NCBI GenBank assembly: GCA_013376985.1 | Contig: JACABB010000007.1 | Coordinates: 70,441 to 112,317, forward strand | Reading direction: 5' to 3' | Length of the DNA stretch: 41,877 nucleotides | From: Bacteroidales bacterium | GTDB lineage: Bacteria > Bacteroidota > Bacteroidia > Bacteroidales > Tenuifilaceae | Shown here: positions 34,145 to 41,877 of the stretch, piece after piece | Layout: each line of letters begins with the position of its first letter | Numbering within the stretch: position 1 is the stretch's first letter | Notes under the pieces: generated by a model | The model's input: only the letters and a program-made list of their open reading frames with translations | Database searches by the model: none | Told to the model about the DNA's origin: nothing | Translations under genes and position numbers: made by a program

Positions 34145-35557
34145 CTAGTTTGCAGTGGTAAATATATAACCAGCAACTCCTTCGTATTTGTATCCACCTT
34201 TTCCATTTCCTAATTCATCCCAGTTGGTGGTGTAAAAATGGTCGCCCGATTTGCCATTATAGTATCTGTATAGTTTGGCTGTTTTAGCAATATTCTCAAC
34301 GCTGTAAATTTTGCAGGCCACTCCTTCGTACTTGTAGTCACCTTTTCCACCACCTAATTCATTCCAATTTGTAGTATAGAAATGGTCGCCCGATTTGCCA
34401 TTGTAATATCTATGTAGAGGCACTGAGTTTGCTGCAGGTGAGTTTGCTGGTAAAACAAAGCCGGCAACGCCCTCGTATTTATAATCACCTTTTCCTCCAC
34501 CTAATTCGCTCCAATTTGTGGTATAGAAATGGTCACCAGATTTGCCGTTGTAATATCTGTGCAATTGAAGCTTTTCCATCTCTAGGGTAATTCCTCTTGA
34601 AGCAATGTATTTTTGAACTGCTTTTATGAGTAAGTCCTTTTTTACAGGATCACTCACAAATTCATAAATCGGAACAATTGATCCATTCGCAACATCAATC
34701 AGCTGCATCGATTTTTCGGTTACAGTTTGACTCCATGTATTTATATTAATTTTAAAAGGTGAGCCAATTACATATTCACCACTAATATCACAACCTGGAT
34801 TTCCGCCAACGGTTGCGTAATTCATACTTTGCTCGCTATTTTGCTTAGCCAATTCAGTTGCATTAGTTACGGTTGATGAAAAACTGCAAAGGCCTTGAAG
34901 GCCAAGGCTAAGTCCTGCACTAACGGATTCGCTTTTCGTAGAACTATTAACAACTGCCCTATAATTTACATGCAACTTGCCACCTAAAAAGATATCGGTA
35001 TAAACATGGGTTCCATATTTTAAAACAATATCATCCATACTCAAAGAGGAAAGATCCTTTTTGAAAGACGAAGTCAAATGATCACATAGCATTTGAGGTT
35101 GAGGCTGTATTTTTAGATGTTTAATTGTAACATATTTCTCACAAGTTGCATAGGAATATTTTGAAGAAACTGTTCTTGATGAGCTATAATCTGACGTAAC
35201 CTCAGCTGAAAATAATCCTGCCTCAGTTGGTATGGAGGCTGAAGCTTTAACGGATACTCCAAATTTAGAAGTATAACTTATGGCATCTTCCCCAACAAAA
35301 TATTTGGTGGTACTTTCAGACATTTTTACATTGAAAATATTGGTTGGATCAAGTTTCTGTAGACCTTCAACATCAATTACCTGCATCAAAGTAGATTTGC
35401 TATCCAAATATTTAGCAGTAACATCACAGCCATAGCCTAACTTATCTAATTTATTGTCACCTTGAGTTCCTTGTACTGGAGTAATAGCGGTTTGCGCCTT
35501 TGATGTAAGGCAAAAACACATAGAAATAGCAACGAGTGATAAAAAAAATCTTTTCAT
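34145..35557 (-). CDS. Secreted MACPF-domain protein with three DUF5648-like repeats
   Basis: This 470-aa protein has a signal peptide (MKRFFLSLVAISMCFCLTSKA). Residues about 40-330 carry a membrane attack complex/perforin domain, with the signature YGTHVYTDIFLGGKLHV fitting Y-G-T-H-(Y/F)-x6-GG. Three C-terminal repeats of about 45 residues follow, each with LHRYYNGKSGDHFYTTNW then GGGKGDYKYEGVAG; these resemble the DUF5648 beta-propeller-like repeat and may bind glycans. MACPF proteins of Bacteroidales include the secreted antimicrobial proteins (BSAP) that kill related strains, so a pore-forming, competitor- or host-directed role is plausible. It is convergent with the RiPP maturase. No immunity or receptor-variant gene is evident. 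Confidence 0.85.
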   Translation of the reverse strand: MKRFFLSLVAISMCFCLTSKAQTAITPVQGTQGDNKLDKLGYGCDVTAKYLDSKSTLMQVIDVEGLQKLDPTNIFNVKMSESTTKYFVGEDAISYTSKFGVSVKASASIPTEAGLFSAEVTSDYSSSRTVSSKYSYATCEKYVTIKHLKIQPQPQMLCDHLTSSFKKDLSSLSMDDIVLKYGTHVYTDIFLGGKLHVNYRAVVNSSTKSESVSAGLSLGLQGLCSFSSTVTNATELAKQNSEQSMNYATVGGNPGCDISGEYVIGSPFKININTWSQTVTEKSMQLIDVANGSIVPIYEFVSDPVKKDLLIKAVQKYIASRGITLEMEKLQLHRYYNGKSGDHFYTTNWSELGGGKGDYKYEGVAGFVLPANSPAANSVPLHRYYNGKSGDHFYTTNWNELGGGKGDYKYEGVACKIYSVENIAKTAKLYRYYNGKSGDHFYTTNWDELGNGKGGYKYEGVAGYIFTTAN

Positions 35558-36175
35558 TTTTACAATTTTTAATTTATTACTTAATAGTTAAATAATTGAG
35601 AATACATTTGAATCATTAGATGTTTTTCGCTTCGATTTTACAAATAGATCAAATTAAGACTTCACCCGTGCAATTCAGCATCAGGTTTTATCTTTCAAAT
35701 ACTCTTTAAGATGGATATAATCGGAGATACTTGTATTCTCAGGCTAAGGGTTGTGGGTTTTTTACTTCCTGCCTAGGTTTAATTTAAAAGTTTATGTTTA
35801 CTGCAATTGCTAATGAATAAGGTTTCGTTGCAAAATAAAAGAAAGGCTAATATTAAATGTATTTAATTGGGTGGGCAACTCCCTTAAACAAAGCATAAAA
35901 CATTGAATTCGGAAAACCGTAATGTGTTTAATTTGCTATCATTAAATATTGTAATCCTTAATTTGGCCTAAAATTGGTTATTATTTGCATTTAATCAAAG
36001 CAAATCTAGCAAATAGTAACAATAAATATTTTAGCACCCAATATCACCTTGGTTTGTACATATTTAAATGGATTAAAATACTAATAGCAGCAAAGAGCCG
36101 AATTAACGTTGGTTTTTTCTAAAAACCAATTTAACAGACAAATTAGTAATTGTATCTAACCTACCATTTTCTTTT
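35558..36175. other. Gene-free stretch upstream of the MACPF gene
   Basis: These 618 bp are AT-rich. I see no gene or RNA. A short hairpin, TTGGTTTTT-tct-AAAAACCAA (36109-36129), could end the acidic-protein transcript. The MACPF promoter should be here but I cannot place it. Confidence 0.35.
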
Positions 36176-36538
36176 TTATAAAAGAAATTCAACAGCAGGA
36201 CTTCCTACTAGAGTTTTAAGTTCCTCAATAGCTAGCTCATCTTCATAATAAAAAACTGTTCCAGCACCTGATTTAATTTGCTCATTATCCATATCTCCAT
36301 CGTCCCACTCATTTTTTGCCATAAATTTAGTATTCCCACCGTTACGTTGAGCTTGTGCTGATTCCAAGTTACTGTCAACGCTGAGTCTTTCATCTAATTC
36401 AGCATCTAATCTATCAGTATAATAATCTGGCTCAAAATGAATAGCATCGCTATCATAATCCTCATATTCCTTAAATTCTAATTCTTCCATTCCGGTTTGA
36501 TTAGAATTTGACTTTTGTAAAACGGCAACGGCTTCCAT
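36176..36538 (-). CDS. Acidic hypothetical protein
   Basis: This 120-aa protein is not recognised. It is very acidic, with Asp/Glu runs such as MEELEFKEYEDYDSD and DAELDERLSVDSN, several Tyr, and no signal peptide or membrane segment. The C-terminus, ELKTLVGSPAVEFLL, is hydrophobic. It could be a DNA-mimic-like or disordered protein, or a peptide precursor. The surrounding DNA gives no context; it is isolated between two long gene-free stretches. The start ATG at 36538 is the only good one. Confidence 0.5.
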   Translation of the reverse strand: MEAVAVLQKSNSNQTGMEELEFKEYEDYDSDAIHFEPDYYTDRLDAELDERLSVDSNLESAQAQRNGGNTKFMAKNEWDDGDMDNEQIKSGAGTVFYYEDELAIEELKTLVGSPAVEFLL

Positions 36539-36996
36539 AGTATAATTTTTTAGAGGTTAGGGTTTTATTATATACTAATTATCATTTATAAAAAACATGA
36601 ATTTTAGAATTATCGACGTTCAAAGGACTTGTGACTATTTTATATTCAGCCCCCCTTATGTTGTACCACAAAATTCAGACGTATAACAACAATTATTATG
36701 GTGCTGTATCTGCAATTTAACCAAAAACAAATCATCAGAAGATTATATTACCAAAAGATTGTAAATTATAGAACAATCCTTTAGTCTTTTTTATAATGCA
36801 TATAACACAGCGATTATTATGTTTGATTATTATACATATAAATTCTTACCGAAATGAATTTGAAACCGAATTCGGCAGATTAAATTTAAGGGGATTCTAT
36901 GTTTGGCCTTTTTTTATTTGCGATTTGAAGGGGAAAATCTTCAATTTCGAAATAAATATTTATTTGTAATTAATCAGGTATATACTATAGTTACAT
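36539..36996. other. Gene-free stretch of 458 bp
   Basis: It is AT-rich with no gene seen. A segment at about 36860-36895 (GAAACCGAATTCGGCAGATT, then AAATTTAAGGGG) resembles one at 38949-38984, so it is part of a dispersed repeat. Confidence 0.4.
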
Positions 36997-37635
36997 TTAT
37001 TCTAATTTATAAACCTTTTGTACTTCTTTAAGGGTTTTCTTAAAGTCAACATTCATATCAGCTAATTCTCCAGTTTTGGTTTTATATATCCAGCCGTGAA
37101 CGGTTGGAAACCCCTTCTGTAAGTAGCTTTTCTGAACATATGATGTCTTAATAATATTTTTGCATTGCTCAATTACGTTCAGCTCCACAAGTCTATCTAT
37201 TTTATTTTCAAATGGAGTAATCAATTCTAGCTCTTTGTAGTAAATACGGTATATATCCCTAATATTTCGTAACCAATTATCTAGCAACCCGAACGATTCC
37301 TGTTTAAGAGCGGCTTTAATACCGCCACAGCCATAATGACCGCAAACAATAATGTGTTTAACCTCAAGGTACTCAACAGCAAATTGAATAACGGATTGTA
37401 CATTTAAATCGTTGTTTGAAACAATGTTAGCCACATTTCTATGCACAAACAAATCGCCTACCTCAATACCTGTAATTGTATTTGCAGGCACTCTACTATC
37501 GGAGCATCCGATGTATAAAAAATCGGGCGATTGCGATTCGCCAAATTGAGTAAAATAGTTCTTATCATTCTTGCTTTTGCTTTCAACCCATTGGCGGTTG
37601 TATTCAAAAATCTTATCATACCTCTCTGATTTCAT
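36997..37635 (-). CDS. Beta-class carbonic anhydrase
   Basis: This zinc enzyme interconverts CO2 and bicarbonate. It has 212 aa, the normal length. The zinc ligands are C44 (GCSDSRVPANTITG), with the D46/R48 dyad, and H100 and C103 (VCGHYGCGG). The motif GDLFVHRNVANIV is family-typical. It has no signal peptide, so it is cytoplasmic. It stands alone. Confidence 0.95.
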   Translation of the reverse strand: MKSERYDKIFEYNRQWVESKSKNDKNYFTQFGESQSPDFLYIGCSDSRVPANTITGIEVGDLFVHRNVANIVSNNDLNVQSVIQFAVEYLEVKHIIVCGHYGCGGIKAALKQESFGLLDNWLRNIRDIYRIYYKELELITPFENKIDRLVELNVIEQCKNIIKTSYVQKSYLQKGFPTVHGWIYKTKTGELADMNVDFKKTLKEVQKVYKLE

Positions 37636-38090
37636 AAGAGCAATTATTAGTTGTATAAGAAATCGAACTATCTTTTATAGGCATTTATCAGACCATAGCA
37701 TGCGAATTGCATGGGTTTAATGATTGATATCGCTATATTCAAATATAATGATATTAGTAAGCCTAACGGGGTTATACGGGTGTAGAATATTGAATTATAG
37801 AATACTCCTTTAGCCTATTTTATAATATAACGTCAGTTCGATTTAAGAAATGATGCATTAATATGTATATCAATTGGTTTATTTTATTTGAATCAATGGA
37901 AAATTGGAAAATTGGAAAAATGGAGGGTACAAGCAAGAATCTAATCTCGTGTTCTCCATCATTCCAATCTTCCATCATCACACAAAATAATTATATATAC
38001 CTGCAAATAAACACATTATTACATTGCTTATATCGAACTCATGTTAATTTATGGTGATATGATTTGAACAAGTTTTGTGATAGGGAGTTT
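37636..38090. other. Gene-free stretch after the carbonic anhydrase start
   Basis: No gene is supported. Short direct repeats of GGAAAATT (37899-37919) and a possible hairpin region are present. A 64-codon plus-strand frame over the repeats is judged spurious. Confidence 0.35.
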
Positions 38091-38912
38091 CCAATTAGGC
38101 TATCGCAAATTGCGATAGCTGAGATGTAGTGGTATTTTGTTGTAACGCAAATCACGTTATAGATAGTAAAGAGTCGGATTTTTGATCGGGTTTAACGTTT
38201 GGGTGCGGATTATGGAGTTACGATTCAATGTTGTTTAGCTAAACCCGAAGGGTTTGAATATGAATAGCCTCCTATAACATCGGGGGTAATAAGTTTGTTC
38301 GTTATTAACCCTGAAATGGGTTGAATATTAAAACGTAGAACTGCATTCAACCCTTTTCAGGGCTGGGTTGTTACCCTATATCATCTCCCCCAATTTCATT
38401 GGGGGCTATTCAAATTCAAGTCCTATCGGACTTGTGGCTTAGCTAAGCGATTTTGGCTTAGTTTTCCCAATTAGGCTATCGCAAATTGCGATAGTTGGGA
38501 TGCAGTGGTGTTTGGTTGTAACGCAACTCACGGTATAGGTAGCAAAGAGTCAGGTTTTTATTTGGGTTTAACGTTTGGATGCGGTTTATGGAGTTGCTAT
38601 TCAATACTGTTCTACTAAGCCCAAAGGGCTTGAATATGAATAGCTTCCGATAACATCGGAGGTAATAAGTTTGTTGGTTACCAACCCTAAAATGGGTTGA
38701 ATATTAAAACTTAGAGCCACATTCAACCCTTTTCAGGGTTGGGTTGTTACTCTTTATCATCTCCCCCAATTTCATTGGGGGCTATTCGAATTCAAGTCCT
38801 ATCGGACTTGTGGCTTAGCTAAGCGATTTTGACTTAGTTTTCCCAATTAAGCTATCGCAAATTGCGATAGTTGGGATGCAGTGGTATTTTGTTGTAACGC
38901 AATTCACGCTTG
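38091..38912. repeat. 376-bp tandem repeat, 2.2 copies, with conserved hairpins
   Basis: Units start with CCAATTA(G/A)GC at 38091, 38467 and 38843 (the last is partial), a period of exactly 376 bp with no indels, though the copies have clearly diverged. Each unit has a near-perfect palindrome, CTATCGCAAATTGCGATAG, the three-stem motif (38241-38332 and 38617-38708), and later hairpins CCCCCAATTTCATTGGGGG and AAGTCCTATCGGACTT. No reading frame spans it. Confidence 0.85.
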
Positions 38913-39159
38913 ATAGCGTGCAATACCCTCCGTGGAAACAAAATTTTGAAACCGAGTTTAGCAGGTTAAGTTTAAATGGGTTAAAAATTCGAATAGTAGC
39001 AAAAAGCCGGGGGTTTATTCCGGCTTGAGGTTGGGGTTTTATTTATGTGATTTTTGGAGATGAATACTCAAAATTGCAAATCCGCGCTAGCTGAGGGATG
39101 CTGAGCTTGGCAAACCACTTAAACCCTTATTAGCTATACCGTGTGTTGGGCAACGTTTA
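38913..39159. other. Spacer with dispersed repeat pieces
   Basis: It holds GAAACCGAGTTTAGCAGGTT (38949), related to 36861, and a GCAAATCCGCGCTAGC piece (39079-39094) related to 18697-18727. No gene is seen. Confidence 0.4.
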
Positions 39160-39918
39160 TTATTCATCCATTATTCTAGATTTTTGTATTATCAGGTTCT
39201 TTGTTGGAAATCTATCCTTTACCATTTTCCTCACCAAATCAATAAACCAATCCTCACAAAAGGGCGACATCACAACCCTTTCAATCAAATTCTCTAAATC
39301 AATCTTTATGCTTAATCCTGTTTTATTAAAAGGTTCCCAAAATTGTTTTCCATTTTCATCGGTTTTAATATTAAATTGATTTTTAATGAATATTCTAAAT
39401 TCTTTTTCATACTCATAATAGGGTTTCTTTGTCCCATTTATTGAATCTTGATTGACTTCTTCAACTTTATTTGAATACTCAACTTGTCCAATCACACAAT
39501 CTAAATCATTACTTAAGAAACTTTTCCGTATGTTTCCAACCGTTGTTTTTATTGCAATCCCTTGTTTACTATTATTTAGATATATTTTCCAAAGTGCAAA
39601 GGACTCTTCTTTATTCATTGACCACGAACTAACATACGTAAATTTCTTAAATTTCCTTACGTTTTTTATTTCATTTAATCCTCTTTCTATTCTCTCATTT
39701 AGCGGCATATATGGATCAACGTTTCTAAGATTCTCCACAAATTCATCTGCATTTTCGTGTGGCAGCTCTCCTTCATACTTATCTGTTAAATAATCAACTC
39801 TGCTAAACCACAATGCCTCTTCGTATATTAAACTTGCAAATTTCGGAAAGTCATAATACCGCCAAATCACTTGGTCATCAGTCGGTATTTTAAGGTGTTT
39901 ACTATTGTTAACTTTCAT
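39160..39918 (-). CDS. DUF2971 domain protein
   Basis: This 252-aa cytoplasmic protein of the DUF2971 family has IWRYYDFPKFASLIYEEALW then FSRVDYLTDKYEGELP at the N-terminus and YVSSWSMNKEESFALWKIY in the middle, all family hallmarks. The function is unknown. Members often sit in accessory regions, phages and defence islands. The base composition and the neighbouring toxin-antitoxin pair fit an acquired segment. Confidence 0.85.
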   Translation of the reverse strand: MKVNNSKHLKIPTDDQVIWRYYDFPKFASLIYEEALWFSRVDYLTDKYEGELPHENADEFVENLRNVDPYMPLNERIERGLNEIKNVRKFKKFTYVSSWSMNKEESFALWKIYLNNSKQGIAIKTTVGNIRKSFLSNDLDCVIGQVEYSNKVEEVNQDSINGTKKPYYEYEKEFRIFIKNQFNIKTDENGKQFWEPFNKTGLSIKIDLENLIERVVMSPFCEDWFIDLVRKMVKDRFPTKNLIIQKSRIMDE

Positions 39919-40429
39919 AAAAGATTATTTAATCAATGCAATTAGAACATTTATAGCTTTTGTCTCAATCGTCGCCCCAAATGTTGCCCAACTCGTTTAT
40001 ACATACCACCCAATGGTATATATACAACATTATATAGTATATATTAGCATAACTTTTCTATATCAAAAATAATTTAAATTACCAGATCTTCAAATGGGAA
40101 TAAGGTTTTCTATTTTTTTATGGGCATAATCCATTGCTTATTTTTATAAACCTTTCAAATTTACCATATCTAGGTTCTATAGATTTACTCTTTTTGGAAT
40201 AACTAATTTTAATCCCCTAAACCATAATCCAATACGCTAAGCCATCAACAAAAAAAGGGTAAAAACATTTTTATCATTCATATTTAAATTAATTTTGGTA
40301 CTCTTTTTTAGAAAAAACTGGTTGCAGGTTATTAGTTATAAGTTGGCAACCGTAGTTGAAAAACCCTGTAAAAAAAGTTTCGTTATATTAGAACTTTTCT
40401 ATATTTTTGACATGATTAAAAATCTGTAA
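39919..40429. other. Gene-free spacer of 511 bp
   Basis: Very AT-rich. No gene is seen. A weak inverted pair GGTTGC/GCAACC lies at 40320-40352. The right end carries the toxin-antitoxin promoter. Confidence 0.4.
40378..40409 (+). promoter_or_regulatory. Bacteroidota-type promoter of the toxin-antitoxin operon
   Basis: The -7 element TATTTTTG (40402-40409) fits TAnnTTTG. TTTC (40378-40381), one base from the -33 TTTG, lies 20 nt upstream. The toxin ATG is at 40430. Confidence 0.5.
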
Positions 40430-40774
40430 ATGAAACAGAAATTTGAGGTCATCATACTTGAAGAAGTTTGGGAGTTTTTAGACACGCTTGATGAAAAGTC
40501 AAGAGAAAAAATATTCTACAAAATTGATAAATCAAAATATGTTAATGATCCTGAATTGTTTAAAAAACTGGACGATGATATTTGGGAATTCAGAACCTTA
40601 TACAAGAAGACCTTTTACAGACTTTTATCATTTTGGGATAAGACGGATAAAACGGAAACATTGGTAGTTGCTGCACACGGAATCATAAAGAAAACAGATA
40701 AAGTTAATAAGGGCGAGATTGAAAAGGGAAGAGCAATAATGAAGCTTTATTTCGAACAGAAGACCAAAAAATGA
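40430..40774 (+). CDS. HigB/Gp49-like RelE-superfamily toxin
   Basis: This 114-aa protein is of the phage-derived Gp49-like / HigB family, a ribosome-dependent mRNA interferase. It shows the compact RelE-type pattern: VIILEEVWEFLDTLDEKSRE, then LDDDIWEFRTLYKKTFYRLL with the family's basic/aromatic patch, and VAAHGIIKKTDKVNKGEIEK. Toxin-first order followed by an XRE antitoxin, overlapping by ATGA, is the HigBA arrangement. Confidence 0.88.
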   Translation: MKQKFEVIILEEVWEFLDTLDEKSREKIFYKIDKSKYVNDPELFKKLDDDIWEFRTLYKKTFYRLLSFWDKTDKTETLVVAAHGIIKKTDKVNKGEIEKGRAIMKLYFEQKTKK

Positions 40775-41109
40775 AAGCCATGGGAAATACAAAAAAAATG
40801 AAAATATACACGTTAGAACAAGCTAAGGATAAACACCTTGGGAAAATTGGTACTGAGAAACGAGACAAGTATGAATATGAACTCAGACTTGACCTTTTAG
40901 GTGAAATGATCAAGCAAACCAGGAAAGAGAGGCACTTGACACAATCAGAGCTTGGAGAAATGATTGGGGTTCAAAAGTCCCAAATTTCTCGAATAGAAAG
41001 AAATGCTAAGAATGTAACCATTGATACCATATTGAGAGTTTTTAAAGCTTTGAAAGCAAAAGTTAACTTCAACGTTGAACTTTTAGATGGCGACTTTAGA
41101 ATTGCATAG
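40771..41109 (+). CDS. HigA-like XRE-family antitoxin
   Basis: This 112-aa antitoxin overlaps the toxin gene by 4 nt. The C-terminal half is a helix-turn-helix of the XRE/Cro type (residues about 50-105: LTQSELGEMIGVQKSQISRI, then ERNAKNVTIDTILRVFKAL). The N-terminal half (ending KYEYELRLDLLGEMI) would bind the toxin. It should repress the shared promoter. Confidence 0.88.
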   Translation: MKAMGNTKKMKIYTLEQAKDKHLGKIGTEKRDKYEYELRLDLLGEMIKQTRKERHLTQSELGEMIGVQKSQISRIERNAKNVTIDTILRVFKALKAKVNFNVELLDGDFRIA

Positions 41110-41263
41110 ACAGAAGAAACTACGGCTGCTAACAGCCTCTAAACCCAATCAGGGTTGATTTGCAGACTGGTAATTAGTATCTAGCAACTCGGATTAATTT
41201 ATTCTGCGCTTGAATTGACTTAAAGTGATTTAGTGAAGTTGTTCCTTAAGATTCGACCTTTTT

Positions 41264-41877
41264 ATGGATTATAATAGTAGCTGTATAGAGCTGACAATAT
41301 TTGTTTTAATTGCAGGAATAGCAGGTTTGATGCTATCCCCACAGAAGTATAAGCCCTACGTTGCATTTTTTGTTGTTATACTAAACTCAATACTTTCCTC
41401 GTTACCATCGGTATTCGCATTAACGCATCAGCCAATAATTGATTCGTACCATCTTACAGGAATCATGGGGAATGTAAATGTTCGGTTGGATTCCCTTTCG
41501 GCATGGTTTATCCTTATAATTAACCTTACGGTTATTAACGGAACCCTTTTTGGAATTGGCTACCTAAAGGCGTATCAGAATCTACAAACAAACAAATCTA
41601 TCCATTGGGTTTTCTTTATCCTATTCCACTTCTCAATGCTTTGGGTTTGCCTGCTGGAGAACGGGTTTGCTTTCCTTGTTGCATGGGAAATAATGTCTAT
41701 TTCATCGTTAATGCTGGTTATTTTTGAGTATCAGAATAAGGATACGCTTAAGGCTGGCGTAAACTATATGATACAGATGCACATCAGCGTTGCGCTGCTC
41801 ACAATTGGATTTATATGGCTTTACTTCCAAACCGGGTCATTCGATTTCTCGGCATTAGGTGATTTTCTGAGTAATAG
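41264..41877 (+). CDS. HyfB/NuoL-like proton-conducting membrane subunit, cut by the window end
   Basis: The first 204 codons are present and the 3' end lies outside. The start ATG 41264 gives MDYNSSCIELTIFVLIAGIA. Several hydrophobic segments follow, and WEIMSISSLMLVIFE plus KAGVNYMIQMHISVALLTIG match the proton-conducting subunits of hydrogenase-4 (HyfB) and formate hydrogenlyase rather than true NuoL. It may begin a group 4 hydrogenase or Mrp-like membrane complex. The product must be confirmed from the missing part. Confidence 0.82.
   Translation, partial: MDYNSSCIELTIFVLIAGIAGLMLSPQKYKPYVAFFVVILNSILSSLPSVFALTHQPIIDSYHLTGIMGNVNVRLDSLSAWFILIINLTVINGTLFGIGYLKAYQNLQTNKSIHWVFFILFHFSMLWVCLLENGFAFLVAWEIMSISSLMLVIFEYQNKDTLKAGVNYMIQMHISVALLTIGFIWLYFQTGSFDFSALGDFLSN

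Noticed and set aside
37863-38057. 64-codon plus-strand frame
   Set aside because: It spans short GGAAAATT repeats, with low-complexity protein and no homology pattern.

Overview
The window looks like a piece of the chromosome of an anaerobic member of the Bacteroidota, probably Bacteroidales/Marinilabiliales. The evidence is low GC, almost no Shine-Dalgarno sites, a TAnnTTTG-type promoter before the toxin gene, and families typical of the phylum (DUF5916, DUF2807 head-GIN, CHAT-TPR, DUF2971, a Gly-Gly leader peptide system). A glycyl radical enzyme and a hydrogenase-4-like membrane subunit point to anaerobic life. The taxonomic call is an inference.

Layout. (1) 0.2-7.1 kb: a seven-gene minus-strand efflux operon (TetR regulator, TolC-like, HlyD-like, two ABC ATPases, two ABC-2 permeases) of the E. 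coli CecR-YbhGFSR type. Two palindromic operators lie upstream of tetR, and the first permease has an in-frame amber codon. (2) 7.2-18.7 kb: housekeeping and single genes: PhzF-like, DUF2807, MsrB, a Lon-N-like protein, a serine hydrolase, threonine aldolase, a GreA-like protein, DUF5916, release factor 3 and a purine permease. (3) 19-23.6 kb: a ParB-like orphan, then an unusually long glycyl radical enzyme with its ferredoxin-type activase. (4) 24-30.5 kb: an unknown protein followed by a 21-bp repeat array, then a degenerate exonuclease, an ECF sigma factor and a TPR anchor protein, then a TPR-CHAT protein. (5) 30.5-34.1 kb: the most striking region, a compact ribosomal peptide (RiPP) locus. 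Two tiny precursor genes share a near-identical Gly-Gly leader and have cores built on repeated Leu-Tyr-Gly motifs. They precede a radical SAM/SPASM enzyme with a TPR tail. (6) 34.1-41.9 kb: a secreted MACPF protein with three C-terminal repeats, an acidic unknown, beta-carbonic anhydrase, a 376-bp tandem repeat, a DUF2971 protein, a HigBA-like toxin-antitoxin pair and the start of a HyfB/NuoL-like gene.

How the RiPP locus seems to work: the leaders would recruit the radical SAM enzyme, which would modify the core tyrosines. The cores have no Cys, Ser or Thr, so lanthionine or thioether chemistry is ruled out. The X-Tyr-Gly motif is the one used by PlpX-type spliceases, which excise tyramine to leave an alpha-keto-beta-amino acid. 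That assignment is a hypothesis. The two precursor cassettes arose by tandem duplication: the first still carries a dead copy of the maturase start codon, and the second has a 269-bp MITE-like insertion in its 5' region. Both carry the same 34-nt box before the ATG and a hairpin after the stop.

Intergenic space is rich in short palindromic repeats. Several keep their stems by paired base changes between copies.
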